Origin: Dipylidium caninum
Lineage: Eukaryota; Platyhelminthes; Cestoda; Cyclophyllidea; Dipylidiidae
Assembly: GCA_017562135.1 (NCBI GenBank)
Contig: QEYB01000290.1
Location: forward strand, 868,001-932,000
Length of the DNA: 64,000 nt
Direction of reading: 5' to 3'
In this document: one piece after another, positions 49,547 through 61,071 of the stretch
Position numbering within the stretch: the first letter of the stretch is position 1
How the letters are laid out: each line of letters begins with the position of its first letter
The notes under the pieces: generated by a model
Told to the model about the DNA's origin: nothing
Database searches by the model: none
The model's input: only the letters and a program-made list of their open reading frames with translations
Made by a program: the position numbers and the translations under genes

Positions 49547-52500
49547 GGAGGTTAGTTTAGCAAAGCAGTTCTTTCAAGAGAGGCCCCAGTCACTCCATGC
49601 TCTCATCATTCCCTTTTCGACTCACACACAGGCTTTCTTCTCTTTTTTTTTCCGCTTTTAGCGCTCATCCACGGACCATAAAACCGAACAAATCTATTTT
49701 TGATAGAGCCAAATGACCCTCAAATCCCAGTTGACCCGCTCTACGGCCGCGTACATATGCACCTCTGATATTACCAACCAGTTTTACTTATGACTGACTT
49801 CATCACTCCCACTTAGTTTGTGTACACGCGTCTTTTGCCACAATAACCTCTTGGTGCACCCACATAAATGCCGATTTACCCTCTGTCTTTGCCAAGACAT
49901 TAAACGCATTAAGCTAGCTTCAGTGGGGTTACGAGGTTGGTGGATAAAAAGTCAGCCTGGGGGAGATAAGCGTTTGTGAGTCTGAGACTCCCAAATCAGC
50001 TTTTCGTGTTCCAGTCGGACGCAGCATTAATGAATGGTGGGTGGTCGAAGTGGTGAAGGAGATTTGGTAGATCTACAAATAGTAATTATTCTATTGTTGA
50101 GTTAAAAAATGCAAAGAACAAGCGAAATCTCCGCGTATTTCAAGTAAAGGCGGTTTTTAGACAAGTAAACCATCCGAAAATAAAATGTATAGTCAAAACG
50201 CTGAAATTTGTCTTTCTGGGATTTTGTTTCTTTCCACATAAAGATTAAATAAATTTATCTGTTTTAGTAACATTTAATTAAAGGATACTATACAACAGGA
50301 TAGGAAGACGAAGGTGTCAAGGTCGAGGAAAAATTTTCTTCGAAGTTATATTGAGGTGAGTAGTTAAGGTGACGTGGTTTGACGGACGCGCCGCCGAGTG
50401 GAAGCACGCGAAAACGGCGACTGGGGTGGGTCTCGTATTAATAGTACGACAAACACTAATATAATTACGCAATCACAATCTAAGGTTTTAAAGTTAAAGA
50501 GATGACATTTATCCTCTAGAAGTTTCGTGAGCCCACCCTCTGAGAATGATGGCAGCAAGAGATGTTTTTGCTTAATTTGCGGAGGAAAAGCACCCTTCGA
50601 GTGGAGAATGAAGTGATAACAAGTAATTGGTAGGACGATGTCGTCTCTGGGGCAGGAGAATACGGACGAACCAATTTTTTCAACTGCGACGGGTAGATGT
50701 AACCGAAAAGAGCTTCCTCCTCACCTCCACAATGTGACTATTTTTAATTGTGGTGCAGTTAATGTCATGACAGTTCAAAACAGAATGCTATTTGAGGAAT
50801 AGTCATTCTGACGTAGTGCACTGGGCCGAGTAATGTCCCAAAGGGAACACAACCCGAGGGTCGACAGCTTCCCCTTAATAGTATAAGTTTAAAATCGACA
50901 GTAAGCGGTATAAGTGGCTTCTTCTCGTGCACACGAATCGCATCTTCCGTCGAGGTCATTTGCTTGTGGTTTAAACCCATTGCAGAATCGCTTGCTACAC
51001 GTGGATGCCATTTAAGCGCCCATGTGTAATGCCAGATTCGCTTACTACAAGGATTAAGAAACCCTTTGGAGAAATATGATGTTTTATTAACCTTATATAG
51101 GAAACCAGGTATTCCTCCGCAATCGTAAAAGGGAAGGAGATTTTTAAGTGGTTCTCAGCACATCTCCCAGCCTGTATTCACAACTTAAGCCTACTTTGCC
51201 TATTATTTTTCGCCGTGTTTTACGTGACATAATAAAAAATTCTATAGAATTAGAGGTGAATTCGGTTCCATTCGAACTCCGTTGTGCAGCGATTGACTAC
51301 TAACCCAGAACCACAGTCGGTCCTGCTCCCATGTGACTCTCCTTATCTTCACTCAACTTAATAACTTGAATAATGTCCATTCCCTCGTGATCCTCTGAAT
51401 GCTCCACTGGGGGGACAGGCGTGAACAACAAAGTTATCTCTAACTTTGTAGACCTGCCTTGATCGGAAAATGGAGAATATTTGGCTATAAAATGAGGGCA
51501 ATCCAGACGCGCATGTCCACATTCACTTTAGGATATTTTGGTTAAATTTGTCATAAAGTAGCCAGTACTGTGATCATCCGTTTATAAAATGTAACTTGCT
51601 GTATTGCGGGCCATTGGGTCAAGTAGGAGAGTGTGTCTAGAGATATTACACTTTCAGCACTATTGTGGCCAGTACGGTGAGTAGAACCGTGGTGAACTGT
51701 TTGACTGCTTGGCCGTCACACTGAGGCGTAAGAAGCTTCAAAGTTCCTCTTCACTCAATTTTTTCTCCAATGAGGCCACCGTAAAAGAAAGAAAACTTTG
51801 ACGTCAGCAGTTGATGCAACTTCGAGTATTTAAGGGAGGTAGAAGCTAGGCGTGGAGGTCCTCTAAAATTAACTAAATGAACGAGACACCCGATGCGCTT
51901 TAGGATAATTATATTAAGCATGACGATCCTTCTCTATCAGGATATTTATCTGAAGACTAAAACGCTAATATTCCTTCCTATTCCTCCCCCGTTCACCCGA
52001 ATGTGCGGCACAACGCCGGAACAAGATCAGGAAAGGTCTTCAAAATACACCAGGGATGTTGGCGAATGGAAAATGTAAACGCAACTTTCAATATAGCATT
52101 AATGAACGGCGCTTTTGCATCGGTACCTTGAGAGTTTGCTGACATCTTCGCAAAAATAAAGGATGACCAACATTTCAACATAACTTTTTGGCTTTTGCAT
52201 ATAATTGTCTTTCCCTTTGACTGTTAACTCAAGCTAAAATCGTTTTTGTAACGGATTAGAGGAATGACGATTTCTTCAATCTCGCCATAGGAAAACCATT
52301 TCATATTAGGGGACATGGAGGTTTTGAAACCACTGCATTTTAAGAATACACTATAAGGGTGGACAACCCATTTTGACAAAGGTGGAAAGAACTATGATTT
52401 TCTATATCAAGGCATGAACAGTGTCGAAGACAAAAGTTAAACTTAACGAGTGTATAGGCCATATATGAATAAAACATCACTTTATAAAATGAACTACAAA

Positions 52501-54755
52501 TCGTCCTGGAGACTGAATCGAAGTCTCCTTAAAGTATCCATTTATTTGCTGGAATTCACCAATCTTAATTTTTTTGTAAACACATGCATCCCTTTGACTT
52601 TTTTTACGATTTCGTCTGCCAAATGCGGGGAATTTAGGGACACTTTCCTTTCGTAATACCGCAAAAGAGCTTTCCCAGATAATTTAGTCAGCCGAAAAGA
52701 TACGTGGAAAGGAGTGCAATCGCGTAAATGTCATGGGTTAGCAATAGTAGTATCTGGAAAACAACGTTGCAGAAAGCTGCGTTGCAAATGCATGTGTTTA
52801 TTAATAGGAATGTTCCAGCAAACAGCCAATTAACAAATATGAGCGAAGTTTGTGCGTCAATCGTAATGTCATTAAAATTTTAATTGAGCAAGTGACATCG
52901 ATTTAAATATTGCAATATCACAATTACTTCGCATAACGAACAGTTGCGTTGTAATTTGTTGGAACCACGAAGCAAACGAAAACTCAAATGCGCAAATTTG
53001 TTACGAATGGGCTTTTGGAAGGAATATTGCAGTAATACATCAAAACCCCTTATTTGTTTTTATCAATGAACGCTAATTTACTTGAGTGTGTTACAAATTC
53101 GCTCCTTTTCGATGAATATGTTGCGATTGGTAAGGCTTCTAATGATTGCGACTCACTTTTCAACACGCGAATTTTGCGTACACATCCTAAGAGCCACGGT
53201 TTTATTAGTGACCGCATTGGGATTTACTTATCATTTGTTAATCAATTTAAAGTGAAAAATTTTATATCACATATACTTCGTAGAAAATTTATCGCCTTTT
53301 AGTTTAAGGCAATATTTTTTCAACCTTGTGGTAAATGACACACTCTTGATGGGCTTCCCATTACTGTCCGCAAATGTCAATTCAATGACAGAAACATTTA
53401 AAGCTACATTTACAATAAAGTTAAGGAATACGGAATAGTACACAATGACGTATCCTAACATATGTTCCATTATTTTTCTTCTAAACATCCTGTGACGTTT
53501 AAATGCATATTGACATCTTACTTTCCTGTCAGTTATCAAGCACATAAATCCTTTGAGTAACCCTTCGGCGATCTGCAATAAATAGTCAAAATTTGTCCCA
53601 TGCTGTTTTCTTCCCATTTTACAGTCTTTATTTTAATTTGTTCTGCTATTATGTCTACCTTCGAGATTAGAGCATTCACGACACATTCAGTTTGGTTTTA
53701 CACATGTAGCTATTTAGTTTCAATTAGACTTTTGGGAGTCGGAACTTCGTCCATCGTGACTTGTAATGGACTTACACATCGTTACAATTTTTCTTGCAAT
53801 TGGACAACTTCAGGGCTATTTGTATGAGTTAAAATGGGCAGCTTTGAAAAATTATATCAAGTTGATTGGAAAGTTCAATCTATTCTTAATTTGGTCGTGA
53901 AAACGCTTCTCGTTGTTATTTTTATCCTATTTTCATTGGTCTGATATGTATATAGATTTATGAGTTGATTAGTTTACAAAGCTATATGAAATATATTTGG
54001 TACCCGTCTCCTTTGAATCCAACTCGGGATTTTTACTTTACTAAGCGCTTTCGTTGTTGGTTCGGAGGTTAAATATTTCAACTGATAGACAGAAGTGCTC
54101 GACTTAATGTTACTCGCTATCTACCGATAAAAGTCTATTTATTTTTATTTAACCAACAATACTATTTAAAATGTCTTGCACCTTTAGGTGATGCTTGTTA
54201 CCAAGGTCCCTTTTCCCGTGAATAATGCTTCACTGCTGTGATTTCCGAAGAATAAAACGTCACTTTCCTATTTTTAGCTACCGATCACATGAACCATGAC
54301 ATAAAACATCAGTTAACCATGGCATAACTGATATCTTTACACAATAGTTAATTGAGTTGTACTTTATACGGTTGTTAACAAGGCGAGTAATTTCCCACAC
54401 GTGCCTCCTCTTGACCACTTCAAAAGTTGACAGAACTAGAAAAATTAATTAAGGCCTCAAGGTAAATAAAGCGGCCAATTTGGTGTAGACTAACTCCAAC
54501 GCTAACTGCAATCGAGATTACTTACATAAGATAAAGGGGGGGGAGGGTGTGGCTCACCATTTGGGGTTTTAATGGATGGCGTCATGTTAGGAAAACACTC
54601 GATGATTGAAGAAGTAAATTTTTAAGACCCTTCTCCCACCAATCAAAGCATTGATTTTTGAGTCATCGATTTTCCCAATCAGTCGATATTGTGCGGGACA
54701 GACATTTAAGTAGCAGTCTGGAATTCGTCGCGTGGCATTGGTGGCCTTTTGAATT
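49547..54755. other. Gene-free region after the Kv2 channel
   Basis: About 5.2 kb. The first few hundred bases are probably channel 3' untranslated sequence, with an AATAAA at 50248-50253. The rest is A+T-rich with short frames lacking any recognisable motif, such as 53054-53302 (plus) and 53267-53617 (minus). A short G run lies near 54538. Nothing functional was identified. Confidence 0.5.
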
Positions 54756-56424
54756 ATGCATTTCCTCGAAAACGTTGGACATTATGGTATTTTGGCAATC
54801 TGTGCCATCGCAACCGCGACACTTTTCTTTGTTGATAGAAAAGGAAAAACTGGTCTGTTTGGAAGCAAATCAGATGTTATCGAGGAGACTTTTAACGGAG
54901 GTCGACGGTGGATTACACGCAATGTTTTCACTGTTGCTCTCGCAACGTCATGTGTATTCTCACCTTGTATCATCGCAGAAATCACCTATATTTCTGAGAC
55001 CAATGCCATTTCCCTAGTCGCTGCGAGGACAGTTAGTTTGTTGATATGCATTCTGATATGGCGTAAAATTGCCCAATTGGGCTTAAACAGTATGACTGCC
55101 TTCATAACTTTCCGCTTTAATAGTAGCTTCGCTCTTTTCCTCTACTACATTAACTCCATTCTTAGCTTCGTCTACATCCTGTATGTCTACAATGGCCCTC
55201 TACTTTACACTTTCTTGGAGCATTATAAACTGGGCAGAGAGGGATTTTTACTCTTCACTGGCTTTCTTCTACTATGCAGTATTGGTGGCACGAGAATTGC
55301 TCTTCCATTGTGTTCTATCCTCACTCTGGTGGAAATCTGTGGAAGCAGTTTTCTTCTCGTAAAGGTTCAAAACTTTAATGAGACCGACATAGGAAGTGAC
55401 CACCGATTCTGTAACAGTTATAATCCTCTCCACCTATTAGCCACCACCTTTCCTCTTCTCTTAACCGCCCAACCAATATACCGACTTTACTATCATATCG
55501 GTTCGCAAAAGAAAGCCTTGACCGCCATGGGAATCGGGTATTGCATTTTTCTTCTTAAATTTCTCCTTGCATTTTTTCATTGTGCGGCCCATCCAGGCGC
55601 ACGGAAAAGCAATTGGCGTACCAGTTTATCGTGCATTCCATATAACATTTCTTGATAAGGTAAACAAATTGGAGGCTCACCGTGAAGGTCTTCTTCATAG
55701 CACGCGTCCCAGCGACTACGTCCTTCGAGCCAGTGTTCTTGGGAGTCAAGGCAGCTTTGCACTCAATTGTCTAGTTTACGGGCCCATGGCCGCGTTTTAC
55801 TGCCTCCGGATATGCCAACTTTTGAGCGAAGTGTGCGAACAACTAATCTCCCATCTCCAAGTCAAATCAACTTTACTGACTGGCGAAGAGATAGACCAAA
55901 TCCATCGCTCCCTCTACATTTCATTGGTCTGTCTTACGCTTGCAAGTTTATTAAATGCAGACAAAAATATTTTGATGCCTAAATACCGACAACTCTCCCT
56001 GTATGCGCCCCATATCACAAACTTCTTTATGGTTGGTGTTACAACGATGATAGCATCAGGTGCAGCTGCGCCTCCCGTACGACTGATTCATGTTCTTTCT
56101 GCATGGATTCTAACTATTCTATTGGCCTTGGTGCCGGTGTTCACAATTCTCTGGAACAGCTTTAGTGGAACCTTCAACGAGGCACTGGTTGAGTGGGAGC
56201 AACCCGCAAGCGGTATTTGGGCCTGCATTGGAGTGTGGATGAATTTTTGTTGCCTCCTCTTTAATAGTCTTGTTGTCATGGTGCTAGTAAGCCTTTCTAC
56301 GAGAAAGAAACCGATATCTCCGGAAGAAACACCTGCTAAACTCAACACGGAAATCCATCTGTATAAGACCACTAAAAATTACAAACTGCCTCGCATCACC
56401 AGAGGAAGGAACCAGAAAAAATAA
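54756..56424 (+). CDS. Multi-pass membrane protein, unrecognised
   Basis: Two exons, 54756-55581 and 55625-56424, separated by a 43-nt GT-AG intron; 541 residues. The two halves are open in different frames, and removing the intron joins them in phase, ending FFH then FYRAFHITF. About 12-13 hydrophobic segments are visible: eight in the first exon (for example YGILAICAIATATLFFV and YCIFLLKFLLAFFH) and four or five in the second (for example SAWILTILLALVPVFTILW). A soluble stretch of about 45 residues follows the intron and the C-terminal tail is basic (RGRNQKK). I cannot assign a family with confidence; a distant resemblance to TMEM168-type proteins in the middle was considered but is weak. 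A nonsense frameshift is the alternative to the intron, but other genes here have introns of this size. It is convergent with U2AF1, 267 nt away. Confidence 0.7.
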
Positions 56425-56425
56425 A
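56420..56425 (+). terminator. AATAAA overlapping the membrane-protein stop codon
   Basis: The hexamer overlaps the TAA stop. A second AATAAA lies at 56591-56596, about 170 nt downstream, and is the more usual distance. Which one is used cannot be told. Confidence 0.35.
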
Positions 56426-56691
56426 TACTGATAAAGTAAACATGGTGATCGAGGAAAAGAAAATTGAAAATGCGTTGTAACACAGATATATTGTATAAAA
56501 ACTGACGCTTCTTACTGTAATAACGCGAATACATTAACCAAATATTTCTCAATAGAGGAAAAAAGAATTTCTGAACATTAACTTGCCATTAATAAAAAAC
56601 GAACTCCAAACTTTGGAAATATTTCTTATTGTAGAAATTTTTCAGTTGCAATGCAAAACGTGAAAATATACACAAATTATGAATTCACTAC

Positions 56692-57860
56692 TTAGCGGCG
56701 TGAACCCCGACCGCCTTTCGGTGACCTAGATCTTCTGTGTCCCCCAGAGCGAGATCGAGATCTCCTGCGTCTTGAGCTTCCACCGTAACGACGCTTGCTA
56801 CGATTGTAGAGTTTCCGACATAGTTCACGCGATATAGGCTTCAAATGCATAAAGTTGCAGAAACCACCACGGGTGCACTCCCTAGGCGTAAAAAATAAAT
56901 CGAAATAGCAGTCCAAGCATAGTGTGTAATTTGTCGAAATTGTACAATACACGAAAAAGGGCATGTGAACGGTAATAAGCAGTTTTGCATGTGGCACCTA
57001 ACTTGATAATTAAGAAGTATCATCACCACTAAGAGTCAAAAAAACTTCGAAGGAAAATAGGACAAAGGCGTTTTCCAAGGCTTATAATTACGATTCAGAA
57101 TGATGGCCTATAAAATGAACACGTGTAGAAAAGGCTATTTTTTAAAATACTTTTAACTGACCATTAGTGACATTTGGATTCAGTCTATTAAAATAGACAA
57201 AAACTTTGATTACAATTGAATAAAAGAAGGACTATCCCGAAAATCAAATTGATTTGGCGTACCCCAATTCATACTGACGACAGCAAGCCTCACGGAAATC
57301 AGTAACAGGTGACAACTCTGCGTGAACAGGTCTTCCACCAAACCAACGTTGATTTAACATTTTGACTGCTTTTTCGGCATCTTCCTCTCTTCGGAACTAG
57401 GAAAATATGAATTAATATGGCATTGCTCACCTTAATATAAACATTACCCACCAAATGGTCGCCTAAGTTGTCGCAAACATTCATTTCTTCAATTTCGCCA
57501 TATTTGGATTCGCACTCAACGAAAACTTCCTCAAAGAATTCGTCGAAAATCTCTTGTGCCTGAACTTCAGTCATGTGTGCGACATTCTGAAAATAGGCTA
57601 CAAGGGTGCGTACCTGGTTGGCATTGTTGTGTGGCGCAATATAAAGGTTTTGTAAAAGGATAGTCTAAATACGTTCGGATTTAGATAAGCAATTACCTGG
57701 CTAAACGTTGGTTTGTTATGGAGCCTTGAACACTGTTCTCCATGGCGGCATGCACCGATTTTAAAATAAAAAGAGCAATTAACTCTAAAAAATGCTTTCA
57801 AAGGGACAAAATATACTTGTCTTTTTCAGTTCCAAAAATCGAGGCCAGATACTCTGCCAT
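56692..57860 (-). CDS. U2AF1: U2 snRNP auxiliary factor small subunit (U2AF35)
   Basis: Recognises the AG at the 3' splice site together with U2AF65 (family knowledge). Six exons in order of transcription: 57860-57817, 57784-57697, 57664-57614, 57586-57431, 57396-57263 and 56881-56692, 220 residues. The first CCCH zinc finger (about 17-36) is [20 protein letters not shown]; the UHM domain (about 65-147) carries [38 protein letters not shown] and [10 protein letters not shown]; the second finger is [14 protein letters not shown]; an Arg/Ser tail ends GGRGSRR. Introns are 32, 32, 27, 34 and 381 nt. The start [15 protein letters not shown] is the family's usual N-terminus. The 27-nt intron has no stop in frame. 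Confidence 0.97.
57587..57613 (-). other. 27-nt intron in U2AF1
   Basis: Runs from GTACGC to TTTTCAG on the minus strand. Splicing gives APHNNANQ joined to NVAHMTEVQ, which agrees in length and sequence with invertebrate U2AF1. Retention keeps the frame and adds nine residues, VRTLVAYFQ, between zinc finger 1 and the UHM. Confidence 0.75.
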
Positions 57861-59213
57861 TGCCACACCTACGAGCTGTCATAAATGCCGCCATATCAAA
57901 GCTTAACAAAAAACATTAATATTTTGTTTTTTATTAAACCCTTCCTCTAGCTCAAACATTTGCATAACCAATTTTATTTGGTCGTAAATAAAGTACGTTT
58001 GTTTTTACCATACAGCACTTGTGATTTCATTAATAATCTGCATTTTATTGACGAGGGTATTCGGCACACAATATTTCATTCCCTGGCGTTAGCAATGTGC
58101 ACGAACCGTGATTTAAACCTTCCGACATTCTACATCTATATCGTGAGGCGAAATCAATATAGTTTCGAACTCATTTGTGTTTTTATTTCGCAAAACCATT
58201 CCGGAAACTTTAGTCTGTTCAACCAAAATTTTCCAAATTGTCGTACTATACTTTTGTCAAAATTTTTTGTTTTTTACTAAAACGCGTATGCAATCTTAAA
58301 GGCGGTCGATATAATATTTTCGCCGTTGTGTCGTTTTTCCGCCTTATTAAAATCCAATACCAAAAAATTCTTAATGTAGCACTCTCATTGCCTGCTTATT
58401 TTGCATTAACTGGTATATTTTGCGTATTACCTTGCTAGTGTGCAAAAGTATATCTAATCGACAGCCAACAACTTTACATCGCACCCAATTAGTATGTTTG
58501 TAGTGGATTGTCACCTAAATATAATCTACCGCTGTAGAAATTAAGAAGCTATAATTAGCACCGCCAATAATTCTGGTAATGCTAAGAAATGTCTATATAC
58601 ATATTCTTTTCCTGAGCGGGAGATCCTCATTACCAACAAAATTCAGGGAAGAAATTGAGTTTATTTCCAGGATTTATTGCTATTATCCCAAGTTAAGCGT
58701 GTTTAATCCGTATTTGGTCATTTCCAAAGACTGCATTTTTCCCTCATCAGTGGATTGCACTGATAGAAATTCTTATTCAATCCGTTTAATCTTTGCAACC
58801 TTAGACTTTATTCGAAGCCTTCTAACACATGTGAGGCGTTATTAACTTCCTCACTTGTCAAGCATAATGTTAGGAGAAAATTATTCTACTGACAGGCCGA
58901 CAAAACTTGGAATTATAATCACTTGTTATTATTATATCGCCGTGATTATTAAACACATAAGTGTATTCCAAATGGTTGATATTATTTATCCAATCATCAT
59001 TTCGAAGGCTCGTTGGTTGATTTCGGAATATTTCCACTTTCTGGTAAGGTCTTTCTCTGACTGAGGGATCGAGTTATGTGTCGCTTAGTGCATTTTTTCC
59101 AAACATTTTTTATATCAGTGTTAGTGGGTGACTCCAAAGAAGAAGGATGGTAACATTTATCACTGTTTACTTGACGAAAATGAAACATATTTGTGGGAGT
59201 TTTAATTATCAAA
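57861..59213. other. Intergenic region between U2AF1 and the thioredoxin cluster
   Basis: 1.35 kb, A+T-rich, between the 5' end of U2AF1 and the 3' end of the first thioredoxin gene. Open frames at 57960-58280, 58238-58438 and 58579-58845 show no known motif and look like chance. Confidence 0.5.
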
Positions 59214-60150
59214 TCATTTTAAGCGGTCAACCATTTGTTTGACCTGCTCAATGTGCGGACCGATAACAGAATCCACCATTTCACCATTTTTGAATGCCAT
59301 GAACGTCGGCATTGCCACGATTGAATAGTCCGAGGGGGCATCCTGAAAGAAACAGAAATTCGAAATCATTCTTCCCACTATAACCTCTTATTCAAGGCAT
59401 TTCTCTAATTCCTATCCTGAAATGAAAGGATTCCTTAGGGCTTAGTTAGGTATTTCAGATCTTAAAATGACAGTTCTTTGGGGACAAGTTTCCATTTTAT
59501 TTAGTAGCATCATATTACACTTACCTCGTAAATATCAACATCAATTTTAGCAAATTTGACTGTGGTCTCCTGTTCTGCTAGTTTCTCGTAGGCCACCTTC
59601 ACCGATTTGCAGGGTCCGCACCAAGTCGCGAAGAAGTCGACTATAACCAGGCACTTTCGACTCATTTCTTTCATGTTCTCCATGTCATCCTGACAAAAAA
59701 CAACTCTTTGACTTAAGCTTTGTGAGTTTCTCCCCGCCTGAGCCCATTTAAAGTGGCCAGTGCTCCTCTTCCTATCTGTTTTATCCACGTAGAAGTAGCT
59801 TGTGAATCCTTTACCCGTTCATCCTCCTTAACTAACTATGACACTGGAAGTTTCTAAACTTATTCTATGTGCAGGAAGGGGGATGTGCGTAAAACTTTTC
59901 GCAAATATTTTCCAACAATCTCGACTTTGTCATGCCTGAAGAGGCTATTTATTTACACCATTTTCATGTGAAGACAAGTAATTTAGTAGGGTACGACGAA
60001 CGACTATCCCGTTCACCTTGTGACTGAGGTCGAGAGTAAAATCTAGTCATACATGTCAAAAAACGGTGGTGGGAGATCACTTACTTCATCATTTATTTCC
60101 ATGATCAACGGTTGAGCTTCAGCCACGTTGGCCTCCTCCTCATTAGCCAT
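59214..60150 (-). CDS. Thioredoxin
   Basis: Dithiol reductase of the cytosol or nucleus (family knowledge). Exons in order of transcription: 60150-60085, 59689-59525 and 59342-59214, all joined in phase 0; 119 residues, slightly longer than the usual 105-110. A Glu/Ala-rich start [13 protein letters not shown] precedes the first strand. The second exon has [16 protein letters not shown], with active-site cysteines at about 46 and 49 and the buried Asp of VDFFA; the third exon has the cis-proline AMPTF at about 89 and the usual C-terminal helix. No signal peptide. It is the first and only canonical member of a minus-strand cluster of thioredoxin-fold genes. Confidence 0.93.
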
Positions 60151-60955
60151 TGCAGTGATAAGTGAGAAAGCGTTTAGTTTTGCACCTCCTTTTCGCCCAC
60201 CTTAGGTGTCAACGCCCTTTCCTCGGCCAAGACTACGGTCGTCTTACTGGCCACTCAGGGGATTTGTCGTAAAAAATCCGCCCGAGCGATTTCATTCGAA
60301 GGTGCAATGCAAGGCACTTACACCTCGTGCTTACAACTGTCCTTCTAAGGGATGTTTGAGAATCCGCCCACTCGTGCCTACCAACTACACAGGCCTGCAG
60401 GTGGTGGTGGTGTGCATCACATGTAGTCGGCATTAATAAAATTTCAACGTCGCATTCCATTATAAAGTTAAGCGTGAATTGTCTGTTGTGGACGCGGTGG
60501 TTTGGACTCGCTCCGTCCGACCACCCATGAACCATGCCACGGGACTGCGGAAAACGCGTCAAATGTGGTTTTCGAGAATTGATCTCATTTCAACACCGAT
60601 TAGATGCTGCAACCTCTACATTGTACGTGTCCTGCTATTAAATTCTCTTCAAACGAATACGTGTCGTACGGAATTTGTCTGATTCGTGAGCACTTTTTCC
60701 AGCGTCTTTCCATTCCATTACATATGTCTTAAGCTAATTTTTGTGATTAGATGCTCTAATTTTATTGAGGCTCGATGATTTTCCCAGATGTCTATAGCGC
60801 CACGTTTTCCCGTGTTTGCATTTTCGTTACTCAGTTAAGCGGAAATTCTGACCGTTAATACCATACTTCTTGTTTTTGCAGTTTTCCAGCAGATTTATTG
60901 TAAAATATGGAAGAAACAACGCATTATATTTTGCAATTATAACATTTTATTAAGG

Positions 60956-60961
60956 TATATC
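60956..60961 (-). terminator. Poly-A signal of the WCPHS thioredoxin-like gene
   Basis: AATAAA on the minus strand, 111 nt beyond the stop codon at 61072. Confidence 0.45.
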
Positions 60962-61071
60962 ATCTTTGTGAGTAGATTACAAGCTACTGACGACGAATTA
61001 AGTAGGTGGAGTCCGATTATGACCATAATTGTAGAAGAAGGGAATATGACATGCAATATACTGACTTCCTC

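Noticed and set aside
53267..53617. Minus-strand open frame of 116 codons
   Set aside because: Lies in A+T-rich sequence with overlapping open frames on the other strand; no motif, no splice partner.
55582..55655. Frameshift making the membrane-protein gene a pseudogene
   Set aside because: A 43-nt GT-AG intron explains the frame change exactly, and introns of this size are common in the window.
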